Positions 52,276 through 60,209 of a stretch of DNA of 64,000 nucleotides are shown in pieces (positions within the stretch are counted from its first letter, which is position 1; each line of letters opens with the position of its first letter). This DNA comes from Gammaproteobacteria bacterium (GTDB lineage: Bacteria > Pseudomonadota > Gammaproteobacteria > SZUA-140), in NCBI GenBank assembly GCA_016716465.1, contig JADJWH010000001.1, positions 806,001-870,000 on the forward strand, read 5' to 3'. The notes under the pieces were generated by a model. It searched no databases and was not told the DNA's origin. It worked only from the letters and a program-made list of their open reading frames with translations. The translations under genes were made by a program, and so were the position numbers.

Positions 52276-53028
52276 TCAGCGGGCGAATACGTCCTTCTGT
52301 TCGAGCACGAACCCCAGACCCGAGATATCGGGCGGAGCGGGTGGTGGCCGGGCCTCGTCGGGCCGCAGTACCGCGGTACCGGGAGGCGCGAGCGTGATAG
52401 CGCTGATATCCGGCAACGGGACCGGGGCCGGGGGGACACGGGAATCGAGATCCGGACCGGGCAGATCCACGGTCAGATCACCCAACTCGGGCAGGTCCGC
52501 CGGCTTTGCCGGCCGTGCCTCGACGAGTTCGATGCCCGGAGGCGCCATGCTCAGGGCGGACAGATCGTAGAGCGGAGCGGCCACCACACGGTCCATTCCC
52601 TCGAGCACGTCCGCACCCGCCGCGGCCAGCCGCATGTAGCCGAGATCGAACGCCGGCGTCGGGACTGCTCGCGGCGCGCTCAGAACAGTGCCCGCAGGGG
52701 CGATCGTCATGGCGGACTTCCTCTCCGCAGCCCCGGCGGTCGCGGGAGCCGCGGCCGCTTGTATGCGAAGCTCGCATATGGCGCCCGCCTTTTCCATCAC
52801 GGCCTTGTACTTGTCCGCGGTCTGGCGATCGAGCCCTTTCTTGATGATCACCGGCCGGCCGCAGAACAGGCGCTCAACCGCGGCAGTGTCGGTCTTGAAC
52901 AGCCGCGCCAGCTCGCGCTTGACCTGGGCAAGCTCGCGACCGGGCGCCACGGCGCCGGAAAAGACGATATCGTATCCCGGGGTCTCCATCAGGAACCGAA
53001 TATCGGAAGGTCTGGCACAGGCGGTCAC
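52276..53028 (-). CDS. Hypothetical protein with APPG-type repeats
   Basis: A 250-aa protein. Residues 17-90 (YDIVFSGAVAPGRELAQVKR, LARLFKTDTAAVERLFCGRP, IIKKGLDRQTADKYKAVMEK) form a domain seen at the N-terminus of several proteobacterial membrane and hypothetical proteins. Residues 125-250 carry repeated units of the form D-L/I-S-x-L/I-x-x-APPG (LSALSMAPPGIELVEA, ISAITLAPPGTAVLRP) in a Pro-rich, probably extended chain. No membrane segment is seen. It ends with a gap of four bases from the next gene. Confidence 0.75.
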   Translation of the reverse strand: MTACARPSDIRFLMETPGYDIVFSGAVAPGRELAQVKRELARLFKTDTAAVERLFCGRPVIIKKGLDRQTADKYKAVMEKAGAICELRIQAAAAPATAGAAERKSAMTIAPAGTVLSAPRAVPTPAFDLGYMRLAAAGADVLEGMDRVVAAPLYDLSALSMAPPGIELVEARPAKPADLPELGDLTVDLPGPDLDSRVPPAPVPLPDISAITLAPPGTAVLRPDEARPPPAPPDISGLGFVLEQKDVFAR

Positions 53029-53032
53029 TGCC

Positions 53033-53401
53033 TCAATGCAGTGGGCGCCAGAAGCCGGTGAACTTCTTCACGTCTTCCCTCTGCAAACGGCCCTGCGCGC
53101 TCAGGATGCTCACCTCGTCACGCCTCAGATGCCGGACAGAGCCCTCGTCCTCCATATAGATCCACTTCCCGTTAATGACCAGCTCGAAAACCGTCGCCAT
53201 CATGTCGTCGAACCTGATCGCGTACTGTTGCGCCAGCCGGTAAAAATCCTCGATCTGCAGCGCACGCCGCTGCTTCTGGAATTCCTCGCGGACCAGTGCC
53301 TCGATCGCCACGTCCCAGCGGGGGATCTCTTCTTCGAACTCCGTCGACACGTTGATCACGATGGGTTCCTCACCCTGGGTAGGAAAATAACGTATTTTCA
53401 T
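53033..53401 (-). CDS. Conserved hypothetical protein (122 aa)
   Basis: Begins MKIRYFPTQGEEPIVINVST and continues WDVAIEALVREEFQKQRRAL, YRLAQQYAIRFDDMMATVFE, LVINGKWIYMEDEGSVRHLR. Mixed alpha/beta, no signal or membrane segment. It directly precedes the repeat protein gene in the same direction, so they are probably co-expressed. No family recognised. Confidence 0.72.
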   Translation of the reverse strand: MKIRYFPTQGEEPIVINVSTEFEEEIPRWDVAIEALVREEFQKQRRALQIEDFYRLAQQYAIRFDDMMATVFELVINGKWIYMEDEGSVRHLRRDEVSILSAQGRLQREDVKKFTGFWRPLH

Positions 53402-53521
53402 TGTTGACCCGATAACTCCAATGCTTCGATGTCGTCCCCCGGGTTATCGACCATGGCCCGGGATCCTGAATGTTTCCATGTGCTTATTGTCACTCTTCCG
53501 AAGCGCCGGGGATTTGACTGA

Positions 53522-54478
53522 TCACGGCGCGGGCGCCGAAAGAAGTTGTTCGACGACGGCATTCCAGCCCTCCGCGATGTTCCCGGCATCGTATCCTCCG
53601 CCACCCAGTGCCAGCAGCCGGCCGCCACTGTGCCGCTCGGCGAGCATGCAGAGCCGGCGCGCGGCATGGGCATGCGCGGCGGCGCTGTAGGCGAGATGCG
53701 TGATGGGGTCGCCCGCCAGACTGTCGGCGCCGCACTGGAACAGGATGAACTCCGGCCGCGCAGCGTCGATGAATGCCTCCACGGCCTCCCAGGCCGCCAT
53801 GAATTCGCGGTCTCCGGCGCCGGCCGGCAGCGGGACATTGAGCTTGGTCCCGAGGGCGGGTCCGGCACCGCGCTCCTCCGCCCCGCCGGTCCCGGGGTAG
53901 AGATGGCGGCCGTCCTCGTGGATGTCGGCGAAGATCAGATCGGGGTCATTTTCATAGGCGTAAAACACCCCGTCGCCGTGATGCGCGTCGATGTCCACAT
54001 AGGCGATCCGCCGCACCCCATGGCGCCGGCGCAGGGCCTCGATCGCGATGCCGCAGTCGTTGAACACACAGCACCCCGCCGCCTCGTCGCGCCGGGCATG
54101 ATGCAGCCCGGCGATGGGCACGAAGGCACGCCGGCACCGCCCGGACAGGATGTGTTCGATCGCGGCCAGCGTGGTGCCCGCCACGGTGGCCGCGGCCTCG
54201 TATACCCCGGGGAACACCGGGGTATCCCCCCAGTCGAAATAGCCATGACCCGTGGCGGACCTGTCCCGGACCCAGTCCACGTATTCACGGGTATGAAACA
54301 GCTCGATGTCGGCCGGATCGGACCGGACCGGCGCGCGCAGGTCGGCGCGCTGCGCGAAACCGCGCCGGCCGAATTCGGCGAGAAACGCCTCCTGACGATA
54401 GGGGCCAAAGGGGTGGCCGCCGGGAAAGGCATAGCGCCCAAGCGCTTCGCCGGCGTAAACCGCGACCTCAGCGCTCAT
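53522..54478 (-). CDS. Histone-deacetylase-family hydrolase (AcuC/HDAC superfamily)
   Basis: A 318-aa Zn-dependent amidohydrolase. The active site is complete by eye: the HH pair in PIAGLHHARRDEAAGCCVFN, the metal Asp/His in YVDIDAHHGDGVFYAYENDP, a later Asp in LFQCGADSLAGDP, and the catalytic-loop GGGGYDAGNIA. Bacterial members act on acetylated polyamines, acetoin-type compounds or proteins; the substrate cannot be read here. It is 13 kb from a histone-fold gene, a coincidence worth noting but not evidence of a link. Followed by a peroxiredoxin on the same strand. Confidence 0.9.
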   Translation of the reverse strand: MSAEVAVYAGEALGRYAFPGGHPFGPYRQEAFLAEFGRRGFAQRADLRAPVRSDPADIELFHTREYVDWVRDRSATGHGYFDWGDTPVFPGVYEAAATVAGTTLAAIEHILSGRCRRAFVPIAGLHHARRDEAAGCCVFNDCGIAIEALRRRHGVRRIAYVDIDAHHGDGVFYAYENDPDLIFADIHEDGRHLYPGTGGAEERGAGPALGTKLNVPLPAGAGDREFMAAWEAVEAFIDAARPEFILFQCGADSLAGDPITHLAYSAAAHAHAARRLCMLAERHSGGRLLALGGGGYDAGNIAEGWNAVVEQLLSAPAP

Positions 54479-54489
54479 GGCCCGACCGT

Positions 54490-55035
54490 TCAGCCGGACG
54501 CCGCCGCATAGGCGCGTTGCAGTTCCTTCAGGTCGCCGATGATCTGATTACTGTGGTCCTTGGGGGAAACCTTGCGGTAGACCTTCGCGATCCGGCCGTC
54601 CGGATCGATGATGAAGGTATGGCGACGGGCGACTTTCAGGATGCCGAGATTGCGCAGGGAGCCGTAGGACGCCGCGACCGTTCCGCCGGCGTCGCTGAGC
54701 AGGGGAAACTGCAGATCGTGCTTGTCGGCGAATCTGGCATGACTGTCGCGGTCATCGAGGCTGGCGCCCAGCACCTGCGCCCCCATTTCCTCCAGTCGCA
54801 GGATGTCGTCGCGGAAGCGGCACGCCTCCTCGGTGCAGCCCGGGGTATCGTCCTTGGGGTAGAAATACAGCACCACCCAGCGCCCCCGGTAGTCGGACAG
54901 GTTGTGCATCGCCCCGGACTGATCGGGCAGCCGGAATCCCGGGGCTGCCTGGCCCGGCGCAAGCTCGCCCGCGCTGGCCACGCCCATGAACCAGCATGTG
55001 ACGATCGCCAGGGTAATCCGCTTGTACCTGCTCAT
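54490..55035 (-). CDS. Exported BCP-type peroxiredoxin
   Basis: A 181-aa thiol peroxidase with a signal peptide (KRITLAIVTCWFMGVASAGE). The catalytic loop is FYPKDDTPGCTEEACRFRDD, with the peroxidatic Cys and a second Cys five residues later as in BCP/PrxQ. Also GRIAKVYRKVSPKDH. Most BCP proteins are cytoplasmic; this one is predicted to be periplasmic. It is separated by 11 bases from the HDAC-family gene. Confidence 0.9.
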   Translation of the reverse strand: MSRYKRITLAIVTCWFMGVASAGELAPGQAAPGFRLPDQSGAMHNLSDYRGRWVVLYFYPKDDTPGCTEEACRFRDDILRLEEMGAQVLGASLDDRDSHARFADKHDLQFPLLSDAGGTVAASYGSLRNLGILKVARRHTFIIDPDGRIAKVYRKVSPKDHSNQIIGDLKELQRAYAAASG

Positions 55036-55104
55036 CTGCGTCGCCTCGCCGATGCCGTCTCGACCACGATACACCAAGCACCCGGCGAGGTCACGCCGCA
55101 GAAA

Positions 55105-56013
55105 TCACCAGATCAATCGCAGGCGCAGTCCCGTAAACAGCTCCCTGGACTGTACACCCGCGTAGGCGTCCGCCGGGCCCACACGCCCTGCGGCATCGGC
55201 AAGCATCACGGCCGGAGTCAACGTGAAGGAGGCCTGGCGCCCGAGCGCGCTGTTGATCTGACGGTTAACCGCGCCCAGCGGATCCGTCATGATGAGCGTG
55301 GCCCGGTCGGTCCCGCTGAGGGCTTCGCCGTTCATCTCGCGGAATTGGATGCCCTCGCGTACCGACATGAAGTAACGGCCGACGAAAAAGCCCAGACCCG
55401 GCGTGAAAATCAGGTCCTGCACCGACACGGGCTCGAACAGGGCCTCGGCGCCGAATTCATACATGGTGGAAAGCGCGAAGGAATACCAGAACGACTGGGC
55501 GGGTTCATAACCACGTTCCGAAGCCCGCACGTAATACGACCCGCCCCAGTAGGGATGCATGATGTAATTGATCCACCATTGGTCGGTATCCCAGACCGGG
55601 TTGCTGACATTGTCTTTCCACTTCTGGAAATCGTACTGATCCTTGTCCTCCGCGGACCACCTGGATACGCTCTGCGGGCTGACGTAAAGGACACCGATGA
55701 CGGCCAGTTGGGCGAAGCCGAAGTAGAGCGTATCCTGCTTCAATCCTTCCCAATCACGCCCCTCCTCCGCATCCGTGCCCGCGGAAAGCGAGAGCCTGGT
55801 GCGATCGCGTCCCGCCAGAGCAATGCCTCCGGCCGGATCGAGGGATAGCGCGGCAGCCTGATCGATGTGAGCGGCGCTGTAACTGTAGTGGCCGATGCTC
55901 GCGAGCGTGGCGGCCGGCGCCTGGCCGCTGGCCAGCATGGCAAAGGCGAAGGCAACCCCCATGGCGCCCGGTCGAACTGTCCGCATGAACCCATCCACGT
56001 AAATGGCCGGCAT
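55105..56013 (-). CDS. DUF3943 outer-membrane-associated protein
   Basis: A 302-aa exported protein of the DUF3943 type: WINYIMHPYWGGSYYVRASE, the FWYSFALSTMYEFGAEALFE block, PVSVQDLIFTPGLGFFVGRY. A signal peptide (VRPGAMGVAFAFAMLASGQA to APAA) lies near the N-terminus. The start overlaps the DUF3187 stop (TAATG), and both follow the ParA-type gene, so the three form one translationally coupled operon. Function unknown. Confidence 0.85.
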   Translation of the reverse strand: MPAIYVDGFMRTVRPGAMGVAFAFAMLASGQAPAATLASIGHYSYSAAHIDQAAALSLDPAGGIALAGRDRTRLSLSAGTDAEEGRDWEGLKQDTLYFGFAQLAVIGVLYVSPQSVSRWSAEDKDQYDFQKWKDNVSNPVWDTDQWWINYIMHPYWGGSYYVRASERGYEPAQSFWYSFALSTMYEFGAEALFEPVSVQDLIFTPGLGFFVGRYFMSVREGIQFREMNGEALSGTDRATLIMTDPLGAVNRQINSALGRQASFTLTPAVMLADAAGRVGPADAYAGVQSRELFTGLRLRLIW

Positions 56014-57074
56014 TATAATACCGTTCTCCACGCCAGGTGAAAGACGAGATCCGGCGTTGTATCGGTGAACAGATTTTCCACCAGCCCCAGATCCAGCATG
56101 TTCCGCCCCCAGAGGCCGATCGTCCCGCCCACGGTCAGTTGCACGGAGCTGGCTCCAAGCGCCGCGAGCTCGCTGTCGTAGAAGGATGTATGGGCGTCGA
56201 GCTGAGCCTTGAGCGAGAGGTCGTCCGTCAGCGCCGTTTCCGTACCCACCGTGCCGATCGCGACATAGTCGCGCCGGATCGCCTCCAGCACCTCGCCGCT
56301 CCCGAGCCGCAGCGCACCGAACGACCAGAACAGCGCCGTGCGCCAGCGTTCGAGCAGGGCGGTATCCATCGCGCTCAACTGCAATGCAAGGTCGGTGCCG
56401 CCACTGCCCAGCAGTTTTGCGGCATCGCCGCTCGGCAACTTGAGGCTGACGTGCAGGGCATAGTCGCGACCCGCCACCCGATCTTCTCCCAGCGGCAGGC
56501 CCAGGAAGAGCCGGACATCTCCCAGCCCTTCAGTGGGTTCATCCAGCACCAGGGAACCCTCCGGATCCTCATAGGAAAAAACAAGCTGATTGCGTTCGAA
56601 GGCGGTTCGTTTCCGGTTCGAGAGCCCGAAGGTATCGTGCCAGTTCTCGATAAAGCTGTCGAAGACGCCACGCCGGTGCATCACATAAGGAATCGCAATT
56701 CCGGCCTCCAGCCCGCCGGACAGGCCGCGGGTAACCATCAGCGTGCTGCGATAGGTCTCGCCATCAAGGATGATGTTCTCCGCGGCAGCGCCTTCGCCGA
56801 TCGAGTTGCTGGTCAGATCGAGCGCGAAATCGAGACCCCAGGCGCCGGCCTCGACCAGCTGTGGGTTCTGCGGCAGCGGCAGGCTGAAAATCTGGATGAA
56901 TGGATTCTGGTCGGCGGTCAGGAAGGGATGCGGCCCGCCGGCGGCGGGCGCCGCCGGCGCTGCGACCGCCAGGGACAGCCCCATGCCGGCCGCCCGCGCG
57001 ATCCGGCGCACCGCCGCTTTACTCCGCGGACAGGGGACGTCTGCCAGACCGCCACGCTGAGGATCCTTCGACAT
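56013..57074 (-). CDS. DUF3187 outer-membrane beta-barrel-like protein
   Basis: A 353-aa exported protein; a signal peptide (MGLSLAVAAPAAPAAGGPHP) follows a short basic leader. The body is built from beta strands with aromatic ends (LPLPQNPQLVEAGAWGLDFA, SGGLEAGIAIPYVMHRRGVF, GLGDVRLFLGLPLGED, YALHVSLKLPSGDAAKLLGS, and the C-terminal DLVFHLAWRTVL). ATG 57074 overlaps the ParA stop by one base. Function unknown; paired with the DUF3943 gene. Confidence 0.86.
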   Translation of the reverse strand: MSKDPQRGGLADVPCPRSKAAVRRIARAAGMGLSLAVAAPAAPAAGGPHPFLTADQNPFIQIFSLPLPQNPQLVEAGAWGLDFALDLTSNSIGEGAAAENIILDGETYRSTLMVTRGLSGGLEAGIAIPYVMHRRGVFDSFIENWHDTFGLSNRKRTAFERNQLVFSYEDPEGSLVLDEPTEGLGDVRLFLGLPLGEDRVAGRDYALHVSLKLPSGDAAKLLGSGGTDLALQLSAMDTALLERWRTALFWSFGALRLGSGEVLEAIRRDYVAIGTVGTETALTDDLSLKAQLDAHTSFYDSELAALGASSVQLTVGGTIGLWGRNMLDLGLVENLFTDTTPDLVFHLAWRTVL

Positions 57075-57712
57075 CACTCAGGCAGACTGCGCTTGCTGTT
57101 CAGCCACCGCGTCAACGACTTCCACTGGTGCCGGTCCGGTTCGGCCAGCGAGGGGGCGAGTTCGAAGATACCGAGGCCGCGCTCCGCGGCGCGGATATAG
57201 TTCTGGGTGTCGCGCAAGGTGGCGACGAGCGGGATGTCGAGGCGCTTCAGAAAGCGCTCGAGGGAATGATAGATCAGCGTATTCTCGCGTACCCGGTTCG
57301 CCACCACCGCGACCTTGGTCTCCTGGCGCGACACCTTGCCGACGACAAGCAGCTCCTCAATGAAATGCGCCGCGGCGCGCATGTCCAGCGGCGACGGCAG
57401 CACCGGCATGACGATGCTCTGGGCACGGCGCACCAGATCGGTGATCGCCCGCCCGTGCACCGCCGCCGGGGCGTCCATGACCAGACAGTCGCAGTCCGGA
57501 TCGACGCGGAAGGCGCCCGCATCGGCGGCGACACCGGCGATGCGAGGCCGCTCCTCGGACCGCGCCGCCAGCCAGTCCAGGCTGGAATGCTGCGGATCGA
57601 AGTCCGCCAGCGTGACCTTGAGTCCCTGCACGGCATAGATGCTGGCGATGTTCGTCGCGAGCGTGGTCTTGCCACAGCCGCCCTTGGCATTCAGAACCAA
57701 AATAGATCTCAT
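57074..57712 (-). CDS. Orphan ParA-family ATPase (second copy)
   Basis: A 212-aa MinD/ParA-like ATPase: Walker A NAKGGCGKTTLATNIASIYA, switch LADFDPQHSSLDWLAARSEE, Walker B CLVMDAPAAVHGRAITDLVR, and the C-terminal RAAERGLGIFELAPSLAEPD. First gene of an operon with DUF3187 and DUF3943 outer-membrane proteins, so it may position or control something at the envelope. Start ATG 57712; no partner ParB seen. Confidence 0.9.
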   Translation of the reverse strand: MRSILVLNAKGGCGKTTLATNIASIYAVQGLKVTLADFDPQHSSLDWLAARSEERPRIAGVAADAGAFRVDPDCDCLVMDAPAAVHGRAITDLVRRAQSIVMPVLPSPLDMRAAAHFIEELLVVGKVSRQETKVAVVANRVRENTLIYHSLERFLKRLDIPLVATLRDTQNYIRAAERGLGIFELAPSLAEPDRHQWKSLTRWLNSKRSLPE

Positions 57713-57851
57713 AAGCAAAAAGTTACGAAATCAAACGCAGATAGATTCTAGATGGCAGGCTACGATACGGGAAAATGGCAAGTGGCGCAATTACATCGTA
57801 CACCGGGACGGGTGTATTTTGCCATCGGGCCTTGGAGACACGTGAGGCCTT

Positions 57852-57875
57852 GGGGACAGATTTAAATCTGTCCCC
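57852..57875. repeat. 24-bp palindromic repeat (GGGGACAG family)
   Basis: A perfect palindrome with half site GGGGACAGATTT, 15 bases downstream of the alcohol dehydrogenase stop. A second copy with one extra central base is at 60173-60197. Likely a REP-like element scattered in the genome. Confidence 0.8.
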
Positions 57876-57889
57876 GTTCTTATACATTC

Positions 57890-59098
57890 CTATGTCCGCA
57901 GTTCCAGCACGCGCCGGATCTCGGCGTCGGTCAGCACGATCGGATTGGTCTTCATGCTGCTGCCGCGGGCGTTGGCGACGACATGGTCGAATCCGGCGCG
58001 CTCCAGCCCATACTCGCGCAGTCGCGGCAGATGCAGGCGCGCGGTCCAGTCGCTCAGCAAGGTCAGCAATGCATCCCACGCCTCCTCACGGCGCGCGAAC
58101 CCTTGGCCCGTCAGGACCTCGGCCGCCTCCGCATAACGCGGCAACGCGCGGTTGTCCGGCTCGCGGGCGCGCATCACCGCGAGATTGACCTCCGTCGCCG
58201 CGCCGACCAGCGTGCCGCACACCACGCCGTGCGGGATCGGATAATAGGCTCCGAGCGGCGACGCCAGGCCGTGTACCGAGCCGAGCCCGGTCTGCGCCAG
58301 AGTGATGCCGGACAGCAGCGCGGCGTAAGCCATGCGCGCTTGCGCGTCCGCGGCCGCTGCACCGGTCTCGTACCATTCGAGCAGGCCGTCGCGCACCGCG
58401 GCCAGACCACTCAACGCCAGCGCATCGGTCAGCGGGTTGGCGCGCAAGGAGACATAAGACTCGAGCAGCTGCGTCAGCGCATCCATGCCGTTGGCGGCGA
58501 TGACGGCGGGCGGACAGCCGGCGAGCAGATCCGGATCGATGACCGCGTATTCGGGCACCAGCTTGTCGTCGCGAAAGGACTTCTTGAAGCCATCAAGCCC
58601 GGACCGGCTCAGCACCGCGTTCTTGGTCGCCTCGCTGCCGGTGCCAGCGGTGGTCGGCACCGCGATGAACGGCACCGCCGGACCCGCGTATTTCAGTTCC
58701 GGACCGACGCCTTCGAGGTAATCCATCACCGAGCGCCCCACGCGCAGCAGGCCGGCGGTGGCCTTGGCCGCGTCCAGCGCGCTGCCGCCGCCGATGCCGA
58801 GCACGCACTCGATATCCTCTCCGGCATATTGCGCCACCACCGTATCGACCAGCGTCGGTGTCGGCTCGCCCTCCACCCGGCAGTGCCACCAGTTGACGCC
58901 CTGCTCCGTCAACCCTTGTGTCAGGTGCTCCCAATGCGGACTCTCCTGGAATGAACGCGCCCCCGTCACCAGCAACACCCGTTGGCCGAAGCCGCGGACG
59001 ATCGCGGGCAATCTGGAAGCGACGCCCGCGCCGAACTCGATGCGCGGCAGGCGGGCGATGGAAAATGGGGCAGGAGCGGAGCGAATGTTAGCCATCAT
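57890..59098 (-). CDS. Iron-containing alcohol dehydrogenase
   Basis: A 402-aa type III (Fe) ADH. NAD-binding GGGSALDAAKATAGLL and the AVPTTAGTGSEATKNAVLSR loop are present. Metal ligands lie in the Asp and His positions of the family, including PDLLAGCPPAVIAANGMDAL and the VHGLASPLGAYYPIPHGVVC stretch with two of the His residues. The substrate may be a short-chain alcohol or aldehyde. Monocistronic, with a palindromic repeat just downstream. Confidence 0.93.
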   Translation of the reverse strand: MMANIRSAPAPFSIARLPRIEFGAGVASRLPAIVRGFGQRVLLVTGARSFQESPHWEHLTQGLTEQGVNWWHCRVEGEPTPTLVDTVVAQYAGEDIECVLGIGGGSALDAAKATAGLLRVGRSVMDYLEGVGPELKYAGPAVPFIAVPTTAGTGSEATKNAVLSRSGLDGFKKSFRDDKLVPEYAVIDPDLLAGCPPAVIAANGMDALTQLLESYVSLRANPLTDALALSGLAAVRDGLLEWYETGAAAADAQARMAYAALLSGITLAQTGLGSVHGLASPLGAYYPIPHGVVCGTLVGAATEVNLAVMRAREPDNRALPRYAEAAEVLTGQGFARREEAWDALLTLLSDWTARLHLPRLREYGLERAGFDHVVANARGSSMKTNPIVLTDAEIRRVLELRT

Positions 59099-59217
59099 GA
59101 TTTTCTCGCGTTACGCAAACTGTGTGGTCACCCGGATGCAGTGCAGCGGAATTCGGAAACACATTCGATATCTCCCGGATTCCGGCCTGCCGGGCCTCTA
59201 TCCGGGCTACATTGATT

Positions 59218-59514
59218 TCATCCGAAGGGAAACAGGCCGCGATACGGCACACTCTGCCGCGGCGCCGCCATCCACTCCGCCACCGCATCGCGCCAGGCCA
59301 GATAATGCGCGGTTCGCTTGTGGGCCGCCGCGTCCTCCGCCGAGGCATAGGCCTCATAGAGCACGAAGCGCGCCGGGTCCTCGTTCGACTGCAACACATC
59401 GAAACGCCGGTTACCCGCCTCCCGGATTGAGTCCTCGTGATTGCGCCGCGTCGCCTCGATGAAATCGCTGACGTGTTCGGGTTTGACCTGGATCTGGACA
59501 AGAGTTACTTGCAT
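59218..59514 (-). CDS. Antibiotic-biosynthesis-type monooxygenase (ABM) domain protein
   Basis: A 98-aa ferredoxin-like fold protein: MQVTLVQIQVKPEHVSDFIE, RNHEDSIREAGNRRFDVLQS, NEDPARFVLYEAYASAEDAA. It resembles LsrG/YgiN-type quinol or signal-degrading monooxygenases that need no cofactor. The ATG at 59514 starts the family domain. Adjacent to Fe-ADH in the same direction. Confidence 0.88.
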   Translation of the reverse strand: MQVTLVQIQVKPEHVSDFIEATRRNHEDSIREAGNRRFDVLQSNEDPARFVLYEAYASAEDAAAHKRTAHYLAWRDAVAEWMAAPRQSVPYRGLFPFG

Positions 59515-59621
59515 GGAAATCTCCAATTCGATGTCGCCCGGATAAAGCACAACGGAATCCGGGACGCAGAATTAACATATCCTGGCAACTCACAGTACGC
59601 ACGAACCGCCCGGGATGCGGA

Positions 59622-60125
59622 TTATACCCCGGTCTTGGGCATCAGCTGATGAAACAGGCTTGACTCCCGCTGATAGAAACCTTCCGTATGGAACGAATCC
59701 GCCAGCCCGAGCAGCACGTAGTCCAGATGATGACAGAACTCGTGCAGCACGGTGCGCAGGAAGGACTTGAACGCCACCACCTGGTTGCGCTTGGCGGTGC
59801 GCATCCAGACCTTGATGACGGCGTGTCCGCCCTCTTCCTGCGGTTGATAGCAGCCATGCAGCTCCTCGGTCTCGTCGGAGGGACGGCGCTCCAGCACGAG
59901 GATGCGCACGCGGCGGATCTTCAGTCCGTCCGCCATCGTATTGAGCAGTTCAGTGCAAATCTCTTGTACAACGTGCCGGTCGCCGCCCGGCAGCGCCTCT
60001 CCGAGCCGGCGTACGATTGGCTGCACGGCACGCCAGTTTGGCAACGGTACGACTGGCACCTCGTTGCTCTTGCGATAGATACCCTGCTGGCGGCGGGTCA
60101 GGCGCTTGTAGTAGGCGAAGGCCAT
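59622..60125 (-). CDS. HExxH putative metallohydrolase
   Basis: A 167-aa protein with the zinc motif HEFCHHLD (near residue 129) in FLRTVLHEFCHHLDYVLLGL and the downstream SFHTEGFYQRESSLFHQL, where the later His and Glu could complete the site. The N-terminal half (YYKRLTRRQQGIYRKSNEVP) is helical and basic. Small zincin-like proteins of this sort may be proteases or may bind metals only. No signal peptide. No named family recognised. Confidence 0.8.
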   Translation of the reverse strand: MAFAYYKRLTRRQQGIYRKSNEVPVVPLPNWRAVQPIVRRLGEALPGGDRHVVQEICTELLNTMADGLKIRRVRILVLERRPSDETEELHGCYQPQEEGGHAVIKVWMRTAKRNQVVAFKSFLRTVLHEFCHHLDYVLLGLADSFHTEGFYQRESSLFHQLMPKTGV

Positions 60126-60172
60126 ACATCGTTCCTGTAATCGCCGGGACGGACTTATTCTTCGATGAGAAT

Positions 60173-60197
60173 GGGGACAGATTTGAAATCTGTCCCC
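60173..60197. repeat. 25-bp palindromic repeat (GGGGACAG family)
   Basis: GGGGACAGATTT and its complement separated by a central G, 13 bases downstream of the radical-SAM gene stop. Second copy of the element at 57852-57875. Confidence 0.8.
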
Positions 60198-60209
60198 ATT
60201 TTTCGCCCA

